Origin: RBG-13-66-14 sp964436465
GTDB taxonomy: Bacteria > RBG-13-66-14
Direction of reading: 5' to 3'
NCBI GenBank assembly: GCA_964436465.1
Contig: CAYTCV010000001.1
Location: forward strand, 1 to 64,000
DNA length: 64,000 nt
The position numbers were made by a program, and so were the translations under genes. Under the pieces are notes generated by a model. That model made no database searches, was not told the origin of the DNA, and saw only the letters and a list, made by a program, of their open reading frames with translations. Every line of letters begins with the position of its first letter. The first letter of the stretch is position 1. Shown here piece after piece: positions 8,993-16,935 of this stretch.

Positions 8993-9691
8993 TTGACCCG
9001 CAATCCGCAGAGGAAAAAGAAGGACGAAGAGCCCGACGACGAAGTCTTCACCGACCAGGGTCCCTGGGGTGACGTTTGGCGCTACGTTAAGCTCACCTTC
9101 TCCCTGGCCTTCAACTTCGGCTTCGCCGTCTTCGTGGGGTACGTCCTGGGGGAGATGGCCGACGACACCTTCCTGGGTGCCTACGACACGGTCTTCACCT
9201 ACATCGGCCTGGGGCTTGGTTTCCTGGGCGCCCTGGTGGGGACGCGCAAGCGGATGCTCCGCTTCGCCGGCCGGCAGCAGGACCTCCTCGCGCGGCGCGG
9301 GGCGGCCGTGGGCGACGGCGCTTCGGCGACCGCCATCTCCGTCGGCTTCCTGGCCCTCTTCGCCGGTCTGTGCCGGGCGTTCGGCCTCATCTACTCGGCC
9401 GAGCTCGGCCGGGCGGGGGCCCTCTGGCTGCAATGGGCGGACCTGGTCCTGGTCGGCGGCGGGATGGTCGCGCTGGGAATGCTCGTCCTGCTCCGGCGCC
9501 CGGTGGGAGTGAAGCTCGTCCGCTGGCTCTTCCTCGTTCCCATCGCGTCGGGCACGGCCCTCTTCCTTTTTTCCCTGGCCGGAGGCTCGAAGCCCAACGT
9601 GGCGGTGACCCTGATGCTCATGACCATGGCGCCGCTGGTGGGGATGTTCGTCGCCTTCTTCGAAAGGGAGAAAAAAGGCCAGGCAGCCTGA
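8993..9691 (+). CDS. AtpZ/AtpI-like membrane protein with extra C-terminal helices
   Basis: The start is TTG at 8993, preceded by GAGGAG. The first ~85 residues match the AtpZ/AtpI pattern: a charged N-terminus, a helix ending GYVLGEMADD, and a second Gly-rich helix (YIGLGLGFLGALVG). AtpZ and AtpI are accessory subunits encoded with F0F1 ATP synthase and linked to c-ring assembly or Mg/Ca transport. Unlike the usual ~80-130-residue proteins this one is 232 residues, with about four more predicted helices. No ATP synthase genes adjoin it; it follows mutL by 19 bases and ends 18 bases before a strong hairpin. The AtpZ label covers only the N-terminal part. Confidence 0.65.
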   Translation: MTRNPQRKKKDEEPDDEVFTDQGPWGDVWRYVKLTFSLAFNFGFAVFVGYVLGEMADDTFLGAYDTVFTYIGLGLGFLGALVGTRKRMLRFAGRQQDLLARRGAAVGDGASATAISVGFLALFAGLCRAFGLIYSAELGRAGALWLQWADLVLVGGGMVALGMLVLLRRPVGVKLVRWLFLVPIASGTALFLFSLAGGSKPNVAVTLMLMTMAPLVGMFVAFFEREKKGQAA

Positions 9692-9709
9692 ACCAATCTT
9701 CGATATAAA

Positions 9710-9735
9710 AAAGAGGGGCCCGCGGGTCCCTCTTT
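9710..9735. terminator. Bidirectional rho-independent terminator
   Basis: A 12-bp stem with one G-T pair (9710-9721 with 9724-9735) joined by a 2-base turn. On the minus strand it is followed by six T, ending the long minus operon from 19719. On the plus strand its arm ends in TTT, serving the mutL operon less strongly. Confidence 0.85.
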
Positions 9736-9752
9736 CCGATGTCCGGCGACGC

Positions 9753-11045
9753 TCAGGACTTGTCCTGCTCGGTGTGCGGCTCGACCAGCAGGTGCACCCC
9801 CTCGATGCCCCGGACGCGGATGTGGGTTCCCCGCTCGAGAGGCGTCATGGCCGTTGCGGGCCAGAGGTCGCCCTTCAGCCTCACCTTGCCCCGACGCCGC
9901 TTGCCGAAGTTGGAGGCGGCGACGCCCAGCTCGCCGATGAGCTCCCCCGAGCCGATGGACTTCGCCCGGAGCTTGGCCACCAGCCCGCCGCTGACGGCGA
10001 TTAAAAAGAACACCCCCGTGACCGCCAGGGACGGCACCAGCACCACCAGGGACACGCTCGTCGTGCCGACGCGGTAGAAGGTCAACCCGCCGACGAAGAG
10101 CGCCCCGAGGGCGAGAATCGCCAGGATGCCCTTCGCGTCCAGGAGGACCTCCAGCGTGAACAGGACCATCGAGGCCACCACGAGCAACAGGCCCAGCCAG
10201 CCGAGCGGCAGGTAATCGAAGGCCAACAGGGACACCAGTAAAAGAACGGTTCCCATGACCGGGGTGAAGAACCCGCCGGGGTTTGTGGCGGTGAAGGCGA
10301 AGGCGAACATGGCGAAGAGGAAGAGGGCGAAGGCCACGTTGGGGTTGACGATGAAGGAGAGCACGTCCCACAGGACGTCGGTGTCTATTTCGCGCAGGAC
10401 CCAAGTCGTCGTTTCGAAGCGGGGGTGGCCGGGGTAGTTGAGCGGACGGTCGTCGAGGAGCCGGACCAGCTCGCTGGGATTGTCCGCCGCTCCGTCGCCC
10501 ACGTTGTAGGTTTCCAGTTCCCAGACCGTGAGCGTGACCAGTCCCCGGGCCAACAGGGCGGCCCACCCCTCGTTGTAGGAGGATTTCTGCGCCTCCGTTG
10601 CGGCGAGGGCTCCCAGCTCGTCCAGGTAGCTCCGGTTGCGGGGCTCCAGCTCGGAAAGCTGCCCTCCGGTAACGGTGAGCGGGCGTCCGGTGCCGAACCG
10701 TGAGCTCTCGCTTCCGTAGAGCCCGGCCGCCGACAGCCCCACCGGAATCGCCTCGTCGCCCAGCACGGCCCCTCCCGGTCCGACCCAGACGACAACCGGC
10801 AGCGGACTCGTCCGCAGGAGCTCGATGAGTCGCCGCGCGGCGTCCAACTCCCCACCGGGGGAGTTGAGGCGCCAGATGAGGGCGGGCGCATTATCCTGCG
10901 CCGCCTCGTCCAGCCTCTCCTCCAGATAGCCCACGGTGGCGTAATCCAGCCGGCCGTCCCACTCGATGACGGGGACGGTCTCCGTCGCCCGCGCCGAGGC
11001 GGTCGCCAGGATTAAAAACGCGGCTGCCGGGAGGAAGATTCGCAT
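9753..11045 (-). CDS. NfeD-family membrane protein with degenerate ClpP-like domain
   Basis: The 430-residue protein has the full long-NfeD layout: signal peptide (residues 1-20), a ClpP/crotonase-like domain (25-220), four or five membrane helices (245-375) and a C-terminal OB-fold NfeD domain containing GELGVAASNF and GKVRLKGDLW. Long NfeD proteins are membrane serine proteases linked to stomatin-type membrane organisation. Here the NSPGG motif remains, but the segment that normally holds the nucleophile (a Ser-Ala-Gly motif) reads GPGGAVLGDEAIPVG, without Ser. It is probably not an active protease. The ATG at 11045 starts the signal peptide; a TTG 21 bases upstream is less likely. It is the last gene of the minus operon. 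Confidence 0.85.
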   Translation of the reverse strand: MRIFLPAAAFLILATASARATETVPVIEWDGRLDYATVGYLEERLDEAAQDNAPALIWRLNSPGGELDAARRLIELLRTSPLPVVVWVGPGGAVLGDEAIPVGLSAAGLYGSESSRFGTGRPLTVTGGQLSELEPRNRSYLDELGALAATEAQKSSYNEGWAALLARGLVTLTVWELETYNVGDGAADNPSELVRLLDDRPLNYPGHPRFETTTWVLREIDTDVLWDVLSFIVNPNVAFALFLFAMFAFAFTATNPGGFFTPVMGTVLLLVSLLAFDYLPLGWLGLLLVVASMVLFTLEVLLDAKGILAILALGALFVGGLTFYRVGTTSVSLVVLVPSLAVTGVFFLIAVSGGLVAKLRAKSIGSGELIGELGVAASNFGKRRRGKVRLKGDLWPATAMTPLERGTHIRVRGIEGVHLLVEPHTEQDKS

Positions 11046-11088
11046 TTTTTCGCCGTTGCAGCTCAACGGGTTACGGGTGCCGAGGGTC

Positions 11089-11676
11089 TCAGCCGTCGAA
11101 TTTGTTCAAAGAGGCGCAGGAGGTTCCGTCGCCGTAATACAGAAGCTCGCACTCCCAGCCGCAGACGCCGTAAATCTCGCCCCACTCTTCGATTACCCCG
11201 CGACCCGGCGCCAGGACGACGGTCCACGCGCCGACGCCCTGCTCGGAAAAGGCCACCCGGTAGCAGCCGTCGAAGGTGCCGTAGGGGACGGTCACGCGGC
11301 CCAGATAGGACGTCACCGCCAGGGCCGAGCGCCCGTCCGGCGCCGTGTATGTCCAGGTTTTCCCCTCTTCCAGGGGGAACTCGATGCGGTGGGGCAGCTC
11401 GACGAATACGCCGGTCGAGTAATCGTAGAACTGGACCGCGCCGCCCTCGACGCGGCAGGCCATGTTCGTGTCCACCCAGTGGACTTGGTCGAGTTCCGCC
11501 TGGTCCGCCATGTACCAGCGGTTCAGCTCGTAGGAGTAGGCCTCGGCGTCCGCCGGTGTGTAGACGCAGTTGAAGTGCGCCGGCGCCATTTGCTCGGGAA
11601 AGCAGTCGGCCAGGGAGCCGGTCTGGGCCGCGGCGAGGGAGGCCCCGGCAAGGAGAATAGTTAAAACGTGTCGCAT
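11089..11676 (-). CDS. Small secreted protein of unknown function
   Basis: A 195-residue protein with a clear signal peptide (residues 1-17, ending SLAAAQ) and no anchor, so probably periplasmic. The mature part is rich in aromatics and beta strands and has several cysteines (FNCVY, NMACR, GCYRVAF, GVCGWECELL, TSCAS) likely to form disulfides. WTYTAPDG and the final GRGVIEEWG resemble all-beta modules of other secreted proteins, but I cannot name a family. The ATG at 11676 has GGAG upstream; an in-frame ATG at 11709 would push the signal peptide inward. It lies between mrfA and nfeD in the minus operon. Confidence 0.75.
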   Translation of the reverse strand: MRHVLTILLAGASLAAAQTGSLADCFPEQMAPAHFNCVYTPADAEAYSYELNRWYMADQAELDQVHWVDTNMACRVEGGAVQFYDYSTGVFVELPHRIEFPLEEGKTWTYTAPDGRSALAVTSYLGRVTVPYGTFDGCYRVAFSEQGVGAWTVVLAPGRGVIEEWGEIYGVCGWECELLYYGDGTSCASLNKFDG

Positions 11677-11709
11677 CAAGCCGCTCCGATGGATGGGGGG
11701 ATTATCCAT

Positions 11710-14172
11710 CTACGCCTCCGGCCGGTCCGCCGTTCCTGACGTGGGGAACAGCGATTGCCGGAGAATGACCCGCGCGGCCTCCTTGCGCCGGGGGACTTGT
11801 ATTACCGTGCCCTCCGGCCCGCGCATCTCCAGCGACGGCCCGATGCACGAGGGGCAGCCGTAGGTGCAGGGGCAGTCCTCGATGCGCGCCAGCGCCCCGG
11901 CCCATAAATCGCGGTGCAGCGCGAAGAGCTTTTCCGAAAATCCGACGCCCCCGGGGTAGTTGTCGTAGATGAACACCAGCGGCTCCAGGTCCGCGGCCAG
12001 GTCCGGCTCCTCCCCGGCGTAGAGCGCCGCGGCGGGACCGACCTCCGAGAAATCGTCCCCCCGCGCCGCGCCGATGGCGGAGCCCAGGTCCCGGATTTCG
12101 CACATCAGCACGAAGGCCGCCAGGGCGTGGAGGGCGTACCGGATGCCGTGGATTCCGGCCACCCACTCGTTCCGGGAGAACGGCAGCTCGGCCAGCATAC
12201 TCCCCGAAATCCGCGCCCAGTACGCCGTGGTGCTCATCTCCCGCTCGGGCAGGTTCACCTCGCCGTAGCCCACGTTCTCCTGGGTGTAGTAGCGGATTTT
12301 CTTGAAGCCGACGACCTTGGTGGAGACGTGGACCTCGCCGTGGAAGGGCCGCGCGACGGCCGGTTTGCCCTCTTCGAAGACGTCGAGAATTCTTACGGCG
12401 GTCTTCTCCTCGGCGTCGGTGTAGTAGTCGCAGTCCACCCGGCGCACGAAGGCCTTGCGGTTGGGAAAATCCAGCTCCTCGACCTGGTAGCTCACGCCGT
12501 CGTGGACGTACACCGCCTTGGGGAAGATGTGGTAGAAGGCGCCGGAGTAGTCCACCTCGCCGATGACGCGGGGTCGGTTGTCCCCGGCGCGCGCGAGATG
12601 CTCCTCGAATTTCTCGTCCCCCAGGCCTTCCGCGCCCTCGACGGGCCGCCCGCCCAACTCCACGATGACGAAGTTGTCCCGGGTGAGCCTTCGCAGCGAG
12701 ACCTCCTGGGCCGGGTAGGCGTCGGCCATCCAGTACGTCTTGTCGCCGGTGCGGTGGACCAGGCCGCCCTCGACGAGGAAGTCCAGCATCTCGCCCAGAT
12801 TCTCGCCGCCGAACACCTCGTCTTCGCCGAAGGGCAGCTCGAAGCAGGCGCACTTGACGTGCTCCAGGAGGATTAACAGGTTGTCCGGGTTGATGCGGGC
12901 GTGCTCCGGCGACTGCTCGAAGAGAAATTCCGGATGGAGGACCACGTACTGGTCGTGGGGCAGGTTGCGGGCCACGTAGAGCGCCACGGAGACGCCGCTG
13001 CGGCGTCCGGCCCGGCCCGCCTGCTGCCAGGTGCTGGCGATGGAGCCGGGGTAGCCGGAGAGAATCGCGCACTCCAGCGCCCCGATATCTATTCCCAGCT
13101 CCAGGGCGTTGGTGGAGACCACCCCGCGGATGGTCCGGTCCCGCAGGCCCTTTTCGATTTCCCGCCGCAGCTTGGGCAGGTAACCGCCCCGGTAGCCCCG
13201 AATCCAGCCCTTCCGGTCGGGCGAGGTCTCGACGGCGTCCTTGAGATACTTGACCAGAACCTCGGTGGTGACGCGGGCGGTGGCGAAGACGATGGACTGG
13301 ACGCCGGCCTCGATGAACTTGGCCGCCAGCCGCCGGGCGTGCATGACGTAGCTCTCGCGCACGCCGGTGTTGGCCTGGACCAGCGGGGGGTTGTACAGGA
13401 TGAAGTGCTTGTCCGCGGTGGGCGCGCCGGAATCCTCAACCAACTCCACCTCCTCCTCGATGAGCCGCTCCGCCAATTCCCGGGGGTTGGCGATGGTGGC
13501 CGAGGAGAGGATGAAGGTGGGGTGGGAGCCGTAGAAGTTCGCGATGCGCTTCAGCCGCCGGATGACGTTGGCCATGTGGCTGCCGAAGACCCCGCGGTAC
13601 GTGTGCAGCTCGTCAATCACGACGTAGCGCAGGTTCTCGAAGAGGGAAAGCCACTTGGTGTGGTGGGGCAGTATGCCGGTGTGGAGCATGTCGGGGTTGG
13701 TGATGACCACGTTTCCGCCGCGGCGGATTTTCCGGCGCACGTCGGCCGGCGTGTCCCCGTCGTAGGTGTTGGCGACGATTCCCGGGTCTATAAGCTCGGC
13801 CAGCCGGGTCAACTCCACGAGCTGGTCCATGGAGAGCGCCTTGGTGGGGAAGAGGTACAGGGCGCGGACGGTCGGTTCGCGCAGAACGGCGTCCAGCACC
13901 GGCAGGTTGTAGCACAGGGTCTTGCCGCTGGCGGTCGGCGTGCCGACGACCACGTGCCGCCCGGCGTGGACGTGGTCCACCGCCTCGCGCTGGTGGGTGT
14001 AGAGCCGCTCGATGCCGCGCTTTTCCAGAGCGTTCCGCAGCTTCGGATGCAGCCAGTCGGGGAAGTCGGCGAACCGGGCCGGCGACGCGGGGATGCGCTT
14101 CCAGTATGTAATCTGGTTTTTGTACGGCGCCTTGTTAAGCGACTCCAGGACTTTTTCGACGCCCTTGGCCAT
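11710..14172 (-). CDS. MrfA-like DEAD/H helicase with DUF1998 domain
   Basis: An 820-residue superfamily 2 helicase. Domain 1 has Walker A GTPTASGKT, DELH box and SSATIANPREL; domain 2 has NALELGIDIG and QQAGRAGRR. The C-terminal DUF1998 domain ends in CPCTYGCPSCIGP, where C767, C769, C773 and C776 form the metal site typical of MrfA (YprA). MrfA is a 3'-5' helicase acting with the exonuclease MrfB in a nucleotide-excision-independent repair of mitomycin C lesions. A MrfB-like gene lies at 5805-7178 on the other strand. The ATG at 14172 follows AAGGG; a TTG two codons upstream is an alternative. The small secreted protein gene follows 33 bases on. Confidence 0.87.
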   Translation of the reverse strand: MAKGVEKVLESLNKAPYKNQITYWKRIPASPARFADFPDWLHPKLRNALEKRGIERLYTHQREAVDHVHAGRHVVVGTPTASGKTLCYNLPVLDAVLREPTVRALYLFPTKALSMDQLVELTRLAELIDPGIVANTYDGDTPADVRRKIRRGGNVVITNPDMLHTGILPHHTKWLSLFENLRYVVIDELHTYRGVFGSHMANVIRRLKRIANFYGSHPTFILSSATIANPRELAERLIEEEVELVEDSGAPTADKHFILYNPPLVQANTGVRESYVMHARRLAAKFIEAGVQSIVFATARVTTEVLVKYLKDAVETSPDRKGWIRGYRGGYLPKLRREIEKGLRDRTIRGVVSTNALELGIDIGALECAILSGYPGSIASTWQQAGRAGRRSGVSVALYVARNLPHDQYVVLHPEFLFEQSPEHARINPDNLLILLEHVKCACFELPFGEDEVFGGENLGEMLDFLVEGGLVHRTGDKTYWMADAYPAQEVSLRRLTRDNFVIVELGGRPVEGAEGLGDEKFEEHLARAGDNRPRVIGEVDYSGAFYHIFPKAVYVHDGVSYQVEELDFPNRKAFVRRVDCDYYTDAEEKTAVRILDVFEEGKPAVARPFHGEVHVSTKVVGFKKIRYYTQENVGYGEVNLPEREMSTTAYWARISGSMLAELPFSRNEWVAGIHGIRYALHALAAFVLMCEIRDLGSAIGAARGDDFSEVGPAAALYAGEEPDLAADLEPLVFIYDNYPGGVGFSEKLFALHRDLWAGALARIEDCPCTYGCPSCIGPSLEMRGPEGTVIQVPRRKEAARVILRQSLFPTSGTADRPEA

Positions 14173-14185
14173 CTTCAACCCTTAC

Positions 14186-15274
14186 TTACCGTGTAGGATA
14201 AACGGCGATGTGTGTCCGCCTGAGGACGCCCCACACCAGGCAGGTCAGCCAGCGGCTGGGCTCCCGCTTCTGGCAGAATTCCCAGCCCGACCAGTTCGAT
14301 TCATCGTCGCCGGCGGGCTGGCCTTCGGGGAAGGCCTCACCTTTCTTCGGCGGCTTGGAGGTCTTGCCGTCGGGGTTCCACTTGAGCCAGACCGACTCCG
14401 GTGCGTATCGTCCCTTTTCATCGGCCTTCGAACGTAGGGCCCCAAGCATCTCGGCGAAACGCTCGTCGTAGCGGGCCCGGGTGAAGCGGGAGAGCGTGTC
14501 GGCGAAGTGCAGGATATCGTACCAGACGCGGGGCGCCTTGAGCTTGTGAAAATCGGTCCCGACGCCGAAGAGGTAGTATTTTTTCCCGCTCCCGCGCTCG
14601 GACCAGTGGTCGAGGAGCATCTCGACCAGCCGGTCGGCCTCGGCGCTCTCGGCCAGCTCGGGGACCGCCGAAAAGAGCCGCAGCGTGACCAGGCAGGCGT
14701 AGGGGCAGGGGTTGTCTTTCCGGCCCGGCCCCCGGAACTTCGGGCTGTACGTCGGGTCGGCGTGGCAGAGGACGCCGCGCTCCTCGACCTTTCCCGCCAT
14801 GTATCCGATGGAGCGCCGGACCCGCTCGTCGTCGCCCAGCCCCAGCTTGACCAGGGCGTAGCTGGTCAGGGGGGCGTCGCAGGCGAACCAGGTCCAGTGC
14901 TCCGCGTCGTCGCCGCCGAAGGCCTTCGGCAGGACGCTCTTCACCTGAAACGGACCCTCGGGGGACTGGTGGGCCAGGACCGACTCCACTGCGGGGGCCA
15001 GCACATCGCGCCCGACCCCGATTTCGGCAAGGAAGACCAGCTTGTGCAGCGGGTGACCGGCGTCGTTGTGCCTTTTCAGCGGCGGCTGGTTCTCCCAGTC
15101 GTTGACCTCGGCGACGAGCCTTTTGACCAGCGGGTCGGCCAGCATCTCCCGCCGCAGGTCCTCCTCATCCCCGGGCTCCATGCGACTTGGGAACAGGTCC
15201 AAGAGCGCGCGGTACCTCACGAACGCCGGCCCCTCCACGAGCCAGTCTACGGTTTTCACGGTCATGTCGGGCAC
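14186..15274 (-). CDS. Alpha-toroid (prenyltransferase/squalene-cyclase-like) protein, no known activity
   Basis: A 362-residue soluble protein opening with WLVEGPAFVRYRALLDL, a hallmark of a widespread family with an alpha/alpha-toroid fold (WLLEGDPAIRWQ type). Helical repeats follow, including GHPLHKLVFLAEIGVG, ALVKLGLGDDERVRRSI and CPYACLVTLRLFSAV. Several His and Cys (PLHK, CHADPTYSP, NPCPYAC) could bind metal. The end contains a WSGWEFCQKREPSRWLT motif found in such proteins. No signal peptide is present. The GTG at 15274 is supported by GGAGG 9 bases upstream; an ATG at 15265 is possible. It lies between comF and mrfA. I give it no enzymatic activity. Confidence 0.75.
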   Translation of the reverse strand: MPDMTVKTVDWLVEGPAFVRYRALLDLFPSRMEPGDEEDLRREMLADPLVKRLVAEVNDWENQPPLKRHNDAGHPLHKLVFLAEIGVGRDVLAPAVESVLAHQSPEGPFQVKSVLPKAFGGDDAEHWTWFACDAPLTSYALVKLGLGDDERVRRSIGYMAGKVEERGVLCHADPTYSPKFRGPGRKDNPCPYACLVTLRLFSAVPELAESAEADRLVEMLLDHWSERGSGKKYYLFGVGTDFHKLKAPRVWYDILHFADTLSRFTRARYDERFAEMLGALRSKADEKGRYAPESVWLKWNPDGKTSKPPKKGEAFPEGQPAGDDESNWSGWEFCQKREPSRWLTCLVWGVLRRTHIAVYPTR

Positions 15275-15291
15275 GGGATGTTTCCTCCGTT

Positions 15292-16041
15292 CTACGGCCG
15301 GGCCAGGACGTAGGCGCGGACTTCGGTCGCGCCCGCCTTACGCAGTACCTTGCCGCATTCCAGAATCGTGCTGCCGGTGGCGGAGACGTCGTCCACCAGG
15401 CAGATGCGCCTGCCGTCCACCGTTGCGGCGTCCCTCACGGCGAAGGCCCCGGCGACGTTGGTCAGCCTCGCCTCCGCGGGAAGCTGGGCCTGGGGGACCG
15501 TGTTGCGCACCCGGACGAGGGGCTCCGCCAGCTCGACCCCCCAGCAGGCGGCGACCCGCTTCGCCAGGAGGCGGCTCTGGTTGAATCCGCGCCAGCGCAG
15601 CCGTTTCACGTGGAGCGGAACCGGAACTACCGCGTCGGGGCGCCAATCGCCGAAAAGGGCGCCCGCCCGTTCGACGAAGAGGTCGCCGAGCTGCTCGGCC
15701 AGGGAAGGCCAGAAGTCGTACTTGAACTCGTGCAGCAGCCGCACCAGCGGCTGGGTGTACACGGCCGTCCCGCGCATCGTCACCGGGAAGGGCTTATCCC
15801 AGCAGTCTCGGCACAGGTTCTCCCCGCGCTGTTCGTTGGCCTCTTTCCGCGTAATTTGCGTTCCGCAGGCGTCGCACCACGGGTGCTTTATCAGTTCCAC
15901 TAAACGCCAGCAGGCCGGGCAGAGCCCGATTTTCAGTTCCTCGGCCAGCCGCTCGCCGCAGACGTGGCACACCGGCGGGTAGAGGAGGCGGAGCAGCCCG
16001 TCCACCGTCCGCTTGCCCAGCTCTACGGCCCGGGCCAGCAT
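15292..16041 (-). CDS. comF: ComF-family phosphoribosyltransferase-like protein
   Basis: The 249-residue protein has the ComF architecture. An N-terminal double zinc-binding region (CHVCGE, CPAC, CDACG, CRDC; about residues 27-90) precedes a type I phosphoribosyltransferase domain with HEFKYD, PVPLHVKRLRWRGFNQS and the PRPP loop LVDDVSATGST. ComF proteins take part in DNA uptake or processing during transformation in competent bacteria, and are also kept in many non-competent lineages where the role is unknown. The ATG at 16041 overlaps the stop of the binding-protein gene (TGATG); a longer frame to 16173 would add 44 residues of Pro/Arg-rich shadow. No other competence genes are visible. Confidence 0.88.
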   Translation of the reverse strand: MLARAVELGKRTVDGLLRLLYPPVCHVCGERLAEELKIGLCPACWRLVELIKHPWCDACGTQITRKEANEQRGENLCRDCWDKPFPVTMRGTAVYTQPLVRLLHEFKYDFWPSLAEQLGDLFVERAGALFGDWRPDAVVPVPLHVKRLRWRGFNQSRLLAKRVAACWGVELAEPLVRVRNTVPQAQLPAEARLTNVAGAFAVRDAATVDGRRICLVDDVSATGSTILECGKVLRKAGATEVRAYVLARP

Positions 16042-16934
16042 CACCCGCCCCCCGGGTGGAGGAGGTCGGCGATGAGCTTCAGCGACTCGACGGTCCGGGG
16101 TCCGGCCCGGGTGACGAGACCGGGGTCGAGGGCGTGAACCCGGCCCGAGGACGTCGCGCTCAGGCTTTCCCAACCGGTCCGGCGGGCGGCCGTCTCCGGC
16201 GTCGTCAGGCCGTCGCAGAGGAAAACCACGTCGGGGTCGGCCACGAGAATCTGCTCCGGCGTCACGTTGTGGAAGGGGCGGGGCAGGTCGCCGAAGACGT
16301 TCACGCCGCCGGCGATTTCCACCAGGTCGCTCACGAGGCTTCCGGCGCAGGCGGCCATGGGCGGGTCGCCCGAGATTTCGATATACACCCGCGGCCGGTC
16401 GAGGCCGGCGGTCTTTTGGGAAATATCCGCGACGGCCCCCCGCAGCTCCGCGGCCAGCCTCTCGCCCTGGGTTGGATTTCCCAGAAGCCGCCCCAGCTCG
16501 GAAAAATCTCGTTCGAGACTTTCCACCGAGCCGGGGAAATAAACGTAGGCCGGGATTCCCAAAAATTCGAGCTTCGCCAGAAGGTTGGCCTGCTCCATCC
16601 CCGTCACCAGAACGAGGTCGGGCGCCAGGGCGGCGATGCGCTCGGCGTCGGGGTTGGAGAAGTCGCCGACGACGGGCAGCCCGGCGATTGCCGGGGGGAA
16701 GTCGCAGTAGGCGCTGCGGCCGACGAGCTTGTCCGGGGCGAGGGCGTAGACGGTCTCCGAGGCGTCGGGGGCGGTGGACACCACGCGCACCGGAGTATTT
16801 TCAAACAGCAATGTCCGCCCGGCGTCGTCGGTGACGGTGATTCCGGTTGTCGTCGCGGATTCGGGACCGCCCCGTCCGCAACCGGCGAGCGCGATGAGGA
16901 AAATGGTGAAGATGAGCCCGGCGCGACGCTTCAT
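16041..16934 (-). CDS. BtuF-like periplasmic substrate-binding lipoprotein
   Basis: A 297-residue class III periplasmic binding protein with lipobox LALAGC (Cys19). The helical-backbone fold is seen in VRVVSTAPDASETVYAL, LVGRSAYCDFPPAI, VGDFSNPDAERIAALAPDLVLV and HNVTPEQILVADPDVVFL, as in BtuF and siderophore-binding proteins that hand cobalamin or ferric chelates to an ABC importer. No permease or ATPase gene is nearby, so it would have to use a transporter elsewhere. A cobalamin role would suit the GlmL gene in this window, but sequence alone does not settle the ligand. GAGGAA precedes the ATG, which lies just after the flavoprotein stop. Confidence 0.82.
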   Translation of the reverse strand: MKRRAGLIFTIFLIALAGCGRGGPESATTTGITVTDDAGRTLLFENTPVRVVSTAPDASETVYALAPDKLVGRSAYCDFPPAIAGLPVVGDFSNPDAERIAALAPDLVLVTGMEQANLLAKLEFLGIPAYVYFPGSVESLERDFSELGRLLGNPTQGERLAAELRGAVADISQKTAGLDRPRVYIEISGDPPMAACAGSLVSDLVEIAGGVNVFGDLPRPFHNVTPEQILVADPDVVFLCDGLTTPETAARRTGWESLSATSSGRVHALDPGLVTRAGPRTVESLKLIADLLHPGGG

Positions 16935-16935
16935 G

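Noticed and set aside
12901..14196. Long plus-strand frame across the helicase gene
   Set aside because: The minus strand carries all helicase motifs; the plus frame has none.
16041..16173. 44-residue N-terminal extension of ComF
   Set aside because: Pro/Arg-rich, overlaps the binding-protein gene, and an ATG at 16041 with TGATG coupling gives the standard length.
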